From NCBI RefSeq assembly GCF_041146795.1, contig NC_135177.1, positions 20,411,560 through 20,475,559 of the forward strand: DNA of 64,000 nucleotides, read 5' to 3'. The stretch comes from Maylandia zebra. Taxonomy: Eukaryota; Chordata; Actinopteri; Cichliformes; Cichlidae. The notes below the pieces were generated by a model. That model was given only the letters and a program-made list of their open reading frames with translations, was not told the origin of the DNA and made no database searches. Below, one piece after another: positions 1-10,629 of the stretch. Numbering within the stretch: the stretch's first letter is position 1; the number at the start of each line of letters is the position of its first letter. The translations under genes and the position numbers were made by a program.

Positions 1-609
1 TACGGTATTCCATCTCTGATAAGATCAGACAATGGCACACATTTTGTAAATGAAGTAATAAGTAAAGTTTCTGAAGCTTTAGGCTTCAGCATAAAACATC
101 ACTGTTCTTATCATCCACAAAGTGCAGGATTAGTCGAGAGAACTAACGGCACAATTAAACAAAGGTTGAGGAAATGTATGGAAGAGACTAAAAAACCTTG
201 GCCTGAATGTCTAAGCTTGGTTAAATTATGGATGAGAATAACTCAAGGAACAGGTGGTCTAACGCCATTTGAAATCGTACATGGCAGACATTTTCCACTC
301 CCCATAATGAGTGAGCCAATTAATAAATCTATTGCAGAAACAACAATGGCAGAATGGATGACAAAACTATTTGAGAATAAAGAAGTGAGATTAAGCAATC
401 AACTGCCGAGTGACTTTTCTTCAGTTTCTTGCAGGTTGAACCCCGGTGATTGGATTCTGATTAAAGTCCTCCAGCGGAAAAACTGGAGTGCTCCAAAGTG
501 GGAAGGTCCCTTCCAGGTGCTACTTACCACACCCACAGCGTGTAAGATAGCCGAACGAGTTTCGTGGATTCATCAATCCCACGTGAAGAAAGTGTTTGCA
601 CCACAATAA
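1..609 (+). CDS. pol: Retroviral pol, integrase C-terminal part (partial at 5' end)
   Basis: Frame 1 is open from the first base to a TAA at 607-609, about 202 codons. It carries the second and third catalytic residues of a DD35E integrase: the Asp in RSDNGTHF (residue 10 of the fragment) and the Glu in LVERTNG (residue 46), with exactly 35 residues between. The C-terminal part has a basic DNA-binding region with a GPF motif (WEGPFQVLL), typical of gammaretrovirus-like and epsilonretrovirus-like integrases. The zinc-binding HHCC domain, the first catalytic Asp, reverse transcriptase and protease lie outside the window. No stop or frameshift is seen in the visible part. The stop lies 200 bp before the env ATG. 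Confidence 0.9.
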   Translation, partial: YGIPSLIRSDNGTHFVNEVISKVSEALGFSIKHHCSYHPQSAGLVERTNGTIKQRLRKCMEETKKPWPECLSLVKLWMRITQGTGGLTPFEIVHGRHFPLPIMSEPINKSIAETTMAEWMTKLFENKEVRLSNQLPSDFSSVSCRLNPGDWILIKVLQRKNWSAPKWEGPFQVLLTTPTACKIAERVSWIHQSHVKKVFAPQ

Positions 610-809
610 GACGCCGGTTCCCCTGACTCTTACGTGAACCCCTGCTGGAGGACAGGGCTGAACGGGTTTCCCGCCCTGTGCTTCCTCGGCAGTGCTACTC
701 ACGTGGGAGCTCGGGTGTGCCTGGTCGCCCTGAAGATCAGACTGACCTATCCCACCGAAGAGCAGAACCAATAATAACACCAGGGACGCCTGAATAAAAT
801 CTCAACAAG

Positions 810-2492
810 ATGACTGAGGAAAACAACCTGATAAATCCAGAAGAAGAACCAGCTTCAGAATCAATGCTAGCACCAGTTCCAGCCCCAAAGCTGTTGTGCT
901 TGGGCGCTTGTGACATCAAACGAAAACTACTCATGTGCTACATATTCTGTCTAATGGCTATCCTCCTGATGACGACACTCTTTTGGTTGATGCCCAGTGG
1001 AACCCACAAGACAGTACCAATTATTCTCCGACCTAAGAGGTGGACCCACGACAACTCGCACCTGAAGGAGATAGACAAAGAACACAACCACCCGTGGCTG
1101 AACAATGCATGGTACCGGTATGTCCATGACAGAGTGCACAGAGAAGACAATGCCGCAAACTGCTATGTCTGCTCACATATGCCCACGACAGCACTCCATG
1201 CCACAGTGTATGGAAAACCCCCAACCAAGGCTGAAGCACTCTGCATATATGACAAAGCCATTACCGGGACCTGCTCAACACCAGGAAAACCTGTGATGGT
1301 GATAGGTGGATCCATAAAGGACCAAAACAGCAACACATGCCACAACACTACACAATATATAGTCCCACAGAGTGTAAAGTCTTTAATCTACAACATAACA
1401 AACTGCACCCACCAGTACCCAAATATAAACTACACCTGCAATGAAGCCTACTGGGTGCATATAAACGTCAGCCATAGAAAACTGAAATCATTCTCAGTTG
1501 TTTTGCCACCTGACATACAACACCCAGTGTGCTTTAACTTCACAGGAGCAACCGGACAAACAGGTACGCCCCAGGGTCTGAAGAAATTAGGACAAAACCG
1601 AAACTGCTCCATGATCCTGGCGGCACCAGATTGGGATGGCATCGGCTCATCAACAGGTACATACTGGGTACAGGGCGCAGCTTGGGCGTGTGGCCTGAAA
1701 GTCTATTTCATGCTGCCACCAAACAGCACCGGACTCTGTGCCCCTGTTCTGGTATCTGACCACACCTTTAAGATGTCAGTGAACAGCAACACCAGAGCTA
1801 AACGTAACACAGGCCTCAAGCCCCATGATCCATATCTTGGTTCTGATGTACCAGATGACTTCAAACTCTGGACCAAGAGCCAGAAGGTAATACACGCTTT
1901 GTTTCCATGGATAGGAGTAGGGAAACACGCACTACAGATAGAAACCCTGGACTATCGTTTTGGATTATTTTTAAATGCTTCAACCCGCATTAATCAAGGA
2001 CAGAATGAAGAAATTGATGCAATTCGCATCACTGTCATGCAGCACCGAGTGGCTTTAGACATCATTCTCGCAGAGAAAGGTGGTCTCTGCGTATTGTTTA
2101 ACACTACATGTTGTACCTACATACCTGATAACATCCATTCATTAAACATGACAAATGCTTTGAATGTTTTGAAACAACTGAGAGACGCTCAGCAGCAGGA
2201 CTACGTTACCGATACTCAAGGTTGGTGGGACTGGCTGCTGAGCGGCTCTTGGAAATCTCTACTGATTAAAGGCCTGTTGGCCCTTTTCAGTGTGATGTTA
2301 CTATTTTGCCTTTTCATTGCTTGTATTATCCCATGTCTGAGAAGCATAATGATAAACATGTTCAAGCGTATGTTAGGAAACCATGTCTTGGCTCAGTCAG
2401 TTATGGAGGATCCCTATCGTCAGTATGATATGCTGAGTGTGAGAGAGAGAGAAGAAAATCTCTATGACAATCTTGACAAGCTTGTTGTTTAA
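810..2492 (+). CDS. env: Endogenous retroviral envelope glycoprotein, intact ORF
   Basis: Open frame of 560 codons, one ATG-to-TAA unit with no disruption. Order of features: about 38 polar N-terminal residues; a hydrophobic leader or signal anchor at about 40-61; a surface subunit with CXXC (CYVC, 118-121) and many N-X-S/T sites; a furin-type RAKR site (329-332); a TM subunit with an immunosuppressive-domain-like stretch leading into CX6CC (Cys 427, 434 and 435); a Trp-rich membrane-proximal segment (about 471-482); a transmembrane helix at about 484-509; and a tail of about 50 residues. CXXC plus CX6CC marks the gamma-type envelope with disulfide-linked subunits. The LTR begins 94 bp after the stop, so this is provirus-associated, not an isolated captured gene. 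Expression and function cannot be judged from sequence. Confidence 0.92.
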   Translation: MTEENNLINPEEEPASESMLAPVPAPKLLCLGACDIKRKLLMCYIFCLMAILLMTTLFWLMPSGTHKTVPIILRPKRWTHDNSHLKEIDKEHNHPWLNNAWYRYVHDRVHREDNAANCYVCSHMPTTALHATVYGKPPTKAEALCIYDKAITGTCSTPGKPVMVIGGSIKDQNSNTCHNTTQYIVPQSVKSLIYNITNCTHQYPNINYTCNEAYWVHINVSHRKLKSFSVVLPPDIQHPVCFNFTGATGQTGTPQGLKKLGQNRNCSMILAAPDWDGIGSSTGTYWVQGAAWACGLKVYFMLPPNSTGLCAPVLVSDHTFKMSVNSNTRAKRNTGLKPHDPYLGSDVPDDFKLWTKSQKVIHALFPWIGVGKHALQIETLDYRFGLFLNASTRINQGQNEEIDAIRITVMQHRVALDIILAEKGGLCVLFNTTCCTYIPDNIHSLNMTNALNVLKQLRDAQQQDYVTDTQGWWDWLLSGSWKSLLIKGLLALFSVMLLFCLFIACIIPCLRSIMINMFKRMLGNHVLAQSVMEDPYRQYDMLSVREREENLYDNLDKLVV

Positions 2493-2577
2493 TTATTTCA
2501 CTGAATGACGTGCAAGTTGAAAATGTGACTAACAAGTGACTATGCATTGAGTAAAACATGTGAAATATATTAACATC

Positions 2578-2586
2578 AGGAGGGAA
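2578..2586 (+). promoter_or_regulatory. Polypurine tract of the provirus
   Basis: The nine-base purine run AGGAGGGAA lies immediately before the TG that opens the LTR. This is where the plus-strand primer of retroviral reverse transcription sits. Identified by position and composition. Confidence 0.7.
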
Positions 2587-3104
2587 TGTTAAGAGAATTT
2601 TTATTTTAGTTAAATCATTAAAGTATAATCAAGTAGAAACAAGTATGCCTTATAATCAAGTGTTTATATATTTTCACACGGTAAAGCTTACTGTTGAAAA
2701 GAACACAATGTATTCCTTGCTTAAGTGTGTGGGATGTTTGACAAAGACAGGATATATACATGCATTCTTTACTTCAGTGTCTGCGATGTCAGATAAGCAT
2801 GAATACTGCTGTGTCGTTGTTTTTCAGTTTGTGTGCAGAAGTTAGATAGCTAAGACAATGCCTGAGCTCTCCCCTCTTCAGTTGAAAGAGGAAGTACTAT
2901 GTAACCCATTTTGCCTTATAAATAAAGCGAGTAAACGGTGCTCGGTGTGTTAGTCTGCTCAGAGACTCTCACCCGTGCGCACGTCTTTGAAACTCTGAGT
3001 CGGTCTGCCAGTGTCTCATTTCTCTCTTACTGTGCTTTTACAAATGTCAACCCCTGACAAAATGGAAGAACAACTTGCTACCACAGAACAGTAGACCCGT
3101 AACA
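2587..3104 (+). repeat. 3' long terminal repeat of the endogenous retrovirus
   Basis: Begins TGTTA directly after the polypurine tract and ends TAACA at 3100-3104, a 5-bp inverted terminal repeat with TG...CA ends, giving a 518-bp LTR. A TATA element at 2917-2925 overlaps an AATAAA signal at 2921-2926. A CT-rich R/U5-like stretch follows from about 2945. The right boundary is chosen from the inverted repeat. It cannot be checked against the 5' LTR, which is outside the window. Confidence 0.75.
2917..2926 (+). promoter_or_regulatory. Overlapping LTR TATA box and polyadenylation signal
   Basis: TATAAATAAA combines TATAAATA (2917-2924) and AATAAA (2921-2926) in ten bases inside the LTR. In the 5' LTR it would set initiation about 25-30 bp downstream. 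In the 3' LTR the same bases could specify 3' processing. Seen directly; the double role is inferred. Confidence 0.55.
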
Positions 3105-3637
3105 CTTAATAGACATTTTGATATACCATGTCATTTACTCATTGAATACTATATAGTTGCATTTTTGTGAAGGAAAAAAAAGGTGTTAAATGTAAAATCC
3201 ATCAGTTTACTGCACTCGGTGACCTATTGCGCTCGACTGCACTAGGATTTATGAAAGCAATAGTAAAAATAATGTATTACGATGTCATTCTAACATCTGA
3301 AACATGTGGGTCACATTTTCAAGTCTCTGAAAGGATGCTTCACATGACATTGTGTATTTACTGCTCTAATTATAATGGCTGAGAAGAGGTCTCTTCTCCA
3401 ATGAAAAGTGAATTCCATAGTCCTCTTTCTATGCTACCATAAAGCTTGGGAGTCTGAGTTAGTCAGATTAAATTGATATTTTCGAAAGTTCTTTTCCCTC
3501 CTTTGTATGACCATAGACAGTGAGTCCAGTAACACAGAGGCATTTTGTACAAAAGTGCACCATTGAAAGATCCTGTTATTTTGTCTAACTGAGATCTCTT
3601 TATGGCCACTATGGGCAAGAGGAAGCAGTTGTAGTAG

Positions 3638-3685
3638 CAATATTACTTTAAAACAATATTACTTTAAAACAATATTACTTTAGAG
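3638..3685. repeat. 16-bp tandem repeat, three copies
   Basis: The unit CAATATTACTTTAAAA occurs three times head to tail; the third copy is altered in its last three bases. Confidence 0.9.
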
Positions 3686-4689
3686 CATTGAAATGAGCAT
3701 TATCTACCCTGTGAAACAAAAGTAGTTCAGTGTACTTTTGCTTTAGTGAGGACTTGGCCGTCATTTTTTTCCCTCCTTTCTAGACACACAAATGAGTTGT
3801 GTTGTTGTCATATCTCAGTCTAAAACAGTCTATAGAAGTATATGATAGAATATAATAGTTAGATGCATGTCTTCTCTGAAACATTAAACATTTTAAAAGC
3901 TGCTCTACCAAAAATATGAACTTCGTCCTTGTGAGCTGCCAAAATTCCCGCTAATCCACTCTGAAATTTATGTTTTCCAAAGCTTCATTATCTCTGAAAT
4001 GCCTTTGGACATTGGACTTGTTTACTTGGTGAACTCTGGTGAACTCCTTGTTAGTGCACAACAAGTCAGTGAATTTATGGAGCAGCCAAAAGTCAAAATA
4101 CAGTCTATAAGACAATAGATATACAATTATGGACAACCTGTATAATTTATCTATTGCTGTTGCTGTAGGAGGCATGGGTTTAAGATCTAGTAATGTTAGT
4201 TTCATCCTTAAATCAAACCACTAAGCGATAACAAGCATTAAAACTTAACACATCTAAATCCTGCACACAATTTTCATCAGCATGAATTTTCTTTGAGTTT
4301 CATTTTAATATTTATCTTCTGTACTTTTAGGACGGGCAGCAATGATGCCAGCATCAACAATAGAAGCCACAGTGCCATCTAATACAAAGACACTACTCAT
4401 ATTACAAATCAAACATTGCTTAGATTTTTAATATTTGACTTAGAAATAAGTTTTCTGTAGCTCAGGGCATCCTGCGACAATGTATAATACAATATTATAT
4501 ATTATATAAAATTGTATTATCTATATGAGTAGTTTCATGGCCAAATCAGATCTGTTTATTCAATATTTCATGTCAGATTTAACAGATAAAAGATCTGGAG
4601 ATAATTCAAAGTGTTAAACTTGTAATTTGGTAGCTTTTTCTTGCATCTTATGACCATCATCAGGGTGAAAAATAAAATAAACCTGCTGC

Positions 4690-5265
4690 ACACTAAATGC
4701 CTAAAGGCCTGGAAGACCATTGTTAAGAAACTACAATCTCAATGAAGCAGATATATTATTTTTAAAGTCTGCAATCAAGCTAAACCTTCCTGAGTGTAAA
4801 TGTAGAGAGTTTACAAAGTGCTAACAACTGGTTACACTTGGAACAAAAATGGCTGAGTAGACTTTGCCAGAAAATATGTAAAAGAGCATGCACAGGAAAC
4901 AAATCTTTGGACAGATTAAACCAAATTTAACTTGACTTAATTAGTTTTTCAGTTTCCAAAGACAAAACTGACGGCTGAAAAACCCACAAACAAGCAGCAA
5001 GTGAATGTGGCTGCTATAAAGGCCTTGGAGAGCATCTAAAGCCAGGAAACACACATCGGATGATGTTCATGGGTTCTGGATTCCAGACAGTAAAGAATTT
5101 TCATCCTATTGTCATATTAAAACAATCCTTATATTAGTTTGATAAACTTCCTTTGAGCCTCTGAAAGTGGGAGAGTGTAAATAAAGCTGTAAGTCCTACT
5201 TTGGTCACCAGTTGCATTACAGTTTGGTCCAAACTAAAATATCTTACGCACTTTATAGCATTATT
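4690..5265 (+). mobile_element. Decayed Tc1/mariner-type element, transposase 3' half (relic A)
   Basis: Fragments of a transposase and 3' flank of a widespread vertebrate Tc1-like family can be followed on the + strand: AGACTTTGCCAGAAAATATG near 4861, TCTTTGGACAGATTAAACCA near 4902 (region of the first catalytic Asp, a decayed TDE motif), AAACCCACAAACAAGCAGCA near 4980, a GATGTTCATGGGTTC block near 5061, and TTTGAGCCTCTGAAAGTGGG near 5151. Many indels and stops leave no coding capacity. The same family recurs in opposite orientation at 33.3-35.5 kb and 45.0-46.6 kb. Family assignment is from recognition of conserved blocks; the ends are approximate. Confidence 0.65.
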
Positions 5266-6596
5266 GTGTCCTATTTAATTCCAGCCAGTGCTAAGTTACA
5301 TGTAAGAAATGCAAATTTACTGTTGAATTTACTTATTTATTTATTTTTTTAGTGGAAATGCAGAAGGTCACTAACACTAAGAATCGGGCCTTCAAGAGGT
5401 TCTCTTTAGTTCCCAACAAAAATATCAAAAATAGAGGTGATTGGTGAGTTGTTTTTCTACCAGAGCTGATATTCTGCAGTCATTTACAGATCAAGTCTCT
5501 GTACTTTCACTTTGATTTTGGACGCATGAAAGGCAGAAGTAGTTTTATTGACTTTTATTGACAGTTAGTATTTGTTTGGCTGAAGAACGACCTGCACGGC
5601 AATCAAAAGTCCACGTGAGTGCACGTTTCCCCCCATTTTATTAGCAAAGCACTTGTTTGCTCCTGCATGTGCTCCTTGGACTTGTTTACTTACACTCATT
5701 GATCGTTTGAACATTTGAACTGAACATAGCAACACAATTTTCATGGCAATGCCATTTCTGTATTGTAAATACATGAAGATTTAATAGATGTGTGCGTTAA
5801 ACAGCTCTATGGTAATCTAAAAACACTTTTATGTGTTTTGTCATGTTTGATCTAAACAAATAAAACAAACACAGCTTTCAGTGTTCTTACACAGTGTGTG
5901 TTCATCTGTGCGTTTCACAGATTGCACCACTGTGGGGCATCTGTCAAAAAGGAACTACTCACATAAACAATAAAAATCCCAGAGTCTTCTGTGTATATGG
6001 TATAGGTCCATTTAATCATAAAATTACACAAATAGTACTCGAACGATCTGATTATTTTTTAAAAAGCCAAAACAAGGAAAAAAACTGCATTTATCAGTTT
6101 GGGCCAGTAGAGGGCGACATCTAAAACACCACCTTTTAGATTAAGTTGAAATACTTAAGTAGAGATGCAGAGTTTTCAGATTTAATGGAGAAGTTTGGAC
6201 TTCTCTGTCGATTGCACTTTGTGACACAGTGCTGATGGTGATATTTTGGCAAAAAAAAGCTTCTTCTTCTTTTCTTTTTTTTTTTTATACATTTTATTGT
6301 CATGCACTGACTAGAAAAACATTTATAGCACAAGTTGATGAATTGTTCACTTTACAATAAATTTACAATTAGAAATTCGTAAAATTATTTTTTATTTTTT
6401 ATATTTATGCTCACCAGTTTTTGTTCTCAATGTTGTTCATGAATTAACCAACATGTAACGTAATCACAGCGACCAGTGTAACGCTTTCATATGATTATCG
6501 TAAAAGGGTTTAAAAAAAATCATCAAATATTCTTTATGATGGACATAAAAACAAAGTAGTTTTTTTGACCAGATTTTTGACTTTGTAATTTTCTGA

Positions 6597-7895
6597 TTAG
6601 TGACACGTCATGAGTTTATTTTCTATCAGTACTCTATCTATGATCTCAAATTCCAGTGCGCTCCAGTTCAACACATTCCCTGGCGTGAAGTTTAGTTCAT
6701 CCACATAGTTTTGAATTTCACAGGAGGAAAGGATGTGATCCCACAAGTGGACGTCAGACATCATGCCAACGAAAGACTGCTTAATGTCAAATCCGCCACC
6801 GTGGGAATCTTGCTCCTGTAAAGAATGCAGTGTTTGAGATACAATAGATTAAAACTACATTGTATATTATAGTACATATAGTACATTATTAGTATATACA
6901 GCGTCTGACTGAATCTAAATAAGTATTTATAATTTATCAATAAAACATGTACCTGTCCTAAAATTATTATAACAGGTCCTACGATGTTTGTTCCAGTGTT
7001 GACAAATTTCCTAATCGAAGGTAGCCCATTAAACCAAATCTGCACCAGTCCAGACTCAGAGTCCCACGTGGTGCAGATAGAGTGCCACATGTTTGGCTTG
7101 TAGTCTCGTCCTCCAAATTCAGCTTTCCTGTCCTTGATATGGGGCTCAATCTCTTTATTTGTACCATCCCAGAAGATCAGGAAGTTATTGGAATGAACAG
7201 GTGTAGCCAGAGAGAACAAAACGTGGTCTCTTTTAAGGTCTGTAAATGATCTGTAGGCATGGCAAAGGATGACTTATTTCACAATCAGAGATACAGTTGC
7301 TTCTTATAGGAAATGCATACATATTCATTGCTACCTGTGACAGAGTGTTAAAGAACTGAAATCCAATCTCGACGCATTCAGCCTCACATGAGCTCTGTTG
7401 GATTCCAGTGGGAAAGTGAACATTTTACCAGACAAATCTGAGAAGAGAGAAAGAGGAAGACACTTTTCAAGTGGTTTTGCTTTTTTTACGAAAAAGGAAA
7501 ATGCAGGAAATTATGAACACAGAGAAGCATGTGCGCGGGGTCCCGCCAACACTCAGATTTAATAAGAAATTAATAAGATTAATAAGAAAACTTAAAAGAA
7601 GGAAATACAATTTTTTTTCAATGAGTCAAATTCACATGAAGCCAGAAAGAAACAACATTAAAAATACAAATTTTAAATGTATGTAAATCCTTTTTGTTTC
7701 TCAGTCTTGTTACAAAGATTGGCTAGAAATTTTAATAACGTCATTAAAAAACAAAGTATCATTAAAAGTGAATAACAAAATACATGAACATCGTAGAAAT
7801 CTGCTGTTGTATTCACTTTGTTCAGAAAAAACCAAAATACCTTGAGGTCTTGCAGCACATGCTGTCAGCATCACCAGTACAGGGAACAGCTTCAT
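6597..7895 (-). CDS. crp: C-reactive protein / serum amyloid P-like pentraxin
   Basis: Four coding exons on the minus strand: 7895-7841, 7437-7335, 7250-6953 and 6815-6597. All junctions are GT-AG and in frame, giving 224 aa, the normal short-pentraxin length. Residues 1-16 or so form a signal peptide (MKLFPVLVMLTACAA). Then come the N-terminal strand DLSGKMFTFP, the two disulfide cysteines (Cys51 and Cys112), the CTTWDS core of the pentraxin signature, and the calcium-loop motif EQDSHGGGFD (152-161 region). Short pentraxins are secreted pentameric pattern-recognition proteins that bind phosphocholine or other ligands with calcium and activate complement. The position equivalent to the first calcium-ligand Asp reads Ser (SNN, 73-75), so calcium affinity may differ. 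Teleosts have many crp/apcs paralogues, so the symbol is a family label. Confidence 0.88.
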
Positions 7896-8124
7896 CTAAT
7901 ACAAGCACAAATTATACTTAATTATATAAATGGAGTTTTTTCGAATTATTCTCAAGACTAGTGACACCAGTTTACTGCTTGCTTTGGATTCCTACAATAA
8001 ACAATAGAGGCGTAAATTATCTACTTCACCTGTATTGCTTGTTGTAAAAACAAAATGAAGTTTTGTATATAACAGAATGAAGGTTACGTTCTTACACATG
8101 CCAGTTTTGAATGTCTCAACTTAC

Positions 8125-8192
8125 CTTGAAATCTGTGTCTGGTACTGTCTGTGCAGCAGTTGTGAATGCTGTGAAAGTTTGAGTTTTATATA
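8125..8192 (-). promoter_or_regulatory. Core promoter and untranslated first exon of the pentraxin gene
   Basis: On the minus strand TATATAAAA occupies 8192-8184. About 60 bp further on, a consensus donor (CAAG|GTAAGT) ends a candidate 5'-UTR exon at 8125. The matching acceptor TAG at 7898-7896 abuts the initiator ATG at 7895, so the first coding exon would begin exactly at the start codon. The start site is inferred at about 8155-8160 from TATA spacing. Confidence 0.55.
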
Positions 8193-9365
8193 CTTCTTCC
8201 CCATTTCTGGCGGTTTGTCTGTGTCAGTGTGTTCACTTCCTTCATCCACTTCTTCTTTTTTCCTACTTTTTTCTTTTTTGCTGTAATCTGCAGTATGATG
8301 ATAATTCTACAGTGGTGAAGGTCAGTTCAGTTGAAACTTCCTTGGTTTGTACTACTACTCAACTAAACCATGAACTGATAAACGGGAGACTAATGAGCTC
8401 AAAACGTTTGACTAAGGGAAATAAAACAGTGAGATATGAAATTATTATGGAAAATTCTCAAAGTGATGCCTAAGAGTTGTAGCTGATGCTACATTGTATA
8501 GCTAACAACACAATAAAGGCCAAATTTTGGTGGCATATATATTAAAAAATCGAATGGTATCCAGGACCACAGCTATTACTTGCTTATATAAGCTACTTGT
8601 TCTTTCATCTTCCTCACTGTTTGATGGTGTGATCGTGGACAGAAGAGGGACGCCTGCTGTCGATCTCTGTCTTGCTGTTTTATAACATGTCCTTTGTTCG
8701 CATAGAGCTGTCATCGGTAAATTCAAAGTTAACGTTGTACATGATAATTAATGGTTATTCTGTATTACACTAAGGCATTCATAATGATAATAATAATGTA
8801 ATGAACAATGGTACTGATAATAGTTCAGTTTTGAACATTCCAAAATATTAGACTAATGATCACGTAATTATTTCTGCTGTCATACAAAGAGTGAAAGTGA
8901 CTTCTCTTGTGCATTTTAAAGTACCTTGCATTTGATAAGCTAATTTTGCCGTATAATTGCTAATGTTTAACTGCCTAAATTGATGTGTTTTAGAGGTTTT
9001 TAATTACATAGCAATAACAAATGTGGATGAGGCCAGTGCAGACACTAATGTTACCTGTCTGTAATCAGTAAAAGCAGGTCTGAGATGTGACGCTGCTCCT
9101 CAGAGCTCTTCAATGGCACGAGCAACTGATTGTGACAACAAGGAAAGGCGATGCAGGGGCCAGGGGGTGTACGGCATTGCAGAATTATAAAAACACAATT
9201 GTTGGGCATTACATGCTTTCAATTAGGAATTGATGCCATGGGACTACTTTGAAATTAAAATGTAAAATTATAAAATAGACACACGTGGGAGAAAAAACTT
9301 TCCCGCCCAAAGGGTCAGGTGCTTGAGCACCACCTGGGGTCTATCTGTGCATGTGCCTGTTCAGC

Positions 9366-9530
9366 ACTCTTTCTAAAGTCTGTAACTCCAGTGCCCTCCA
9401 GCTGATGGTATTCCCAGGTGTGTAGCTATTTTCTTGTGGATGTCACAATAAAACAAACAAAAACACACAATCCCTCACATGGACATCACACATCAGTGCC
9501 AACAAGCACTTGCTTTATTTCTAGCATCTT
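9366..9530 (-). pseudogene. Pentraxin C-terminal exon, broken copy
   Basis: Read on the minus strand, this stretch repeats the last exon of the intact pentraxin gene 2.5 kb away. A block corresponding to KQSFVGMMSDVH is followed, after an AT-rich unmatched stretch, by TPGNTISWRALE, which matches TPGNVLNWSALE in the intact gene, and then ERVL. The parts are in different frames, one carries a stop, and neither the EQD calcium loop nor upstream exons were found. It is a decayed tandem duplicate, probably from a local pentraxin expansion. Confidence 0.75.
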
Positions 9531-9639
9531 GCAAAACAGAAGGTAATTGGTGTTTTGAGTATTTGCTTGGAAAGCATCATGGTCATGGTCCTGAATTTTT
9601 GACCCAGCATTTTGATTTTTATTGTGCATTTTTACCTTA

Positions 9640-10200
9640 AGAAGATGATTTACGTTTGAGCTTTGTGCGGTTTACTCTTGAGTCTCTAGTCTTGTTTGAC
9701 ATTGTTAGGTTGCTTTTGATGTTTTTTGTTTTGTCCTCATCGACTTCTGTGAAAGTCGGCCTCGTCTCCATGTTTACCTATGTTTCCCCATGTGTCCCTC
9801 TCTCCTTCTCTGTTCCTCAGCCCGGTCATATCCCACTGTCTAGTTCACATGTCTTAGTCTGGGTCTTACTGTGTGTTACTTCCTGTCTTATTTTGATAGT
9901 CTCTTGTCCTGCGTGTGTTATGTTTTGTTTTGCCTCCCCCGTGTATTTAAGTCCTCAGTTTCCTTCTGTTTCTTGTCATGTCGTCAGTCTTCATGTCAGT
10001 CTTGCCGCTGAGTTTTCTCTGCGCTGTGTGCTCTGTTTCATTTCTTGTGTCTAGCTTGAAGTTCTGTGTATGTGGTTCATGTCTTGCCACGTCAAGACGT
10101 TGTATTTTGTATTTTCATTTGTAACTCCCAGCAATAAAACTGCCTCTTAGTTTATATTTTGTCTCTGGAGTCCTTTAATTGCTTTATTAAGTGTTATCAT
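9640..10200 (+). repeat. LTR-like repeat, candidate solo LTR
   Basis: A T- and C-rich stretch with TATTTAAG near 9945 and AATAAAACTGCC near 10134, then a GT-rich tail. This spacing of a TATA-like box and a polyadenylation signal is typical of retroelement LTRs, and the style resembles teleost Gypsy/ERV LTRs. A 132-codon open frame inside is low-complexity and has no protein features. Boundaries and target duplications were not found. Confidence 0.35.
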
Positions 10201-10629
10201 TACCAGGAGATAGCATTCCTTGGACTGTCCTTATTAGATGGCGTTATAAGGGCACTCCTTCATATCCTAACTGGCTCAAGTTAGTTGTTATCACTTCACC
10301 CGTTTATGGATAGGGCAAAAAGTTCAACTTTGACTGACACCACCAGCAGTGGTATAGATCTTTAACTGATAAGGCCCATTTAAAAGGCAACTTTATGAGA
10401 CCGGAAGGTTTTTATCTCAGTGTGATGGCTGCACTTACAGCCACACAGTGGTAATACCCACCATGTTAGTGTAGAGGCTTATAAGTAACATTGCATTCAC
10501 ATTTGTCTTTCTTTAAATATAGGAATTTATTTACAGAACAATAAATAACTGGTTTTGGTTTAGTTAATTCATATATCCACATAACACTGCATTCTAAAAT
10601 AAGTGCGCACATTTTAGTTTACACTGTTA

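Larger units (their letters stand above)
1..3104 (+). mobile_element. Endogenous retrovirus, 3' portion (pol end - env - 3' LTR)
   Basis: The order integrase end, env, polypurine tract, LTR is that of a simple retrovirus provirus, entered from its 3' half. The 5' LTR, gag and most of pol would lie left of position 1. The integrase resembles the gammaretrovirus/epsilonretrovirus-like group, and the envelope is of the covalently linked gamma type (CXXC in SU, CX6CC in TM). The visible pol end and env have no stop or frameshift, which suggests a fairly young insertion or selection on env. The first bases right of the LTR are CTTAA, but the matching target duplication cannot be seen in this window. 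Confidence 0.9.
3105..6590. other. Intergenic region between the provirus and the pentraxin gene
   Basis: No gene was recognised on either strand; only short open frames without family features. It is AT-rich. It holds a 16-bp tandem repeat (3638-3685), an AT-rich near-palindrome at about 4485-4525 and a Tc1/mariner relic (about 4690-5265). An AATAAA in minus orientation at 6391-6396, about 200 bp past the pentraxin stop codon, may serve that gene. Confidence 0.6.

Noticed and set aside
810-2492. Env as the conserved captured env gene known from spiny-rayed fishes
   Set aside because: Here env sits in a provirus with pol before it and an LTR right after it, so it looks like part of an ordinary insertion; identity with the captured gene cannot be claimed.
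9656-10054. 132-codon open frame with hydrophobic translation
   Set aside because: T-rich repeat, probably an LTR; the translation is low-complexity Ser/Val/Phe.
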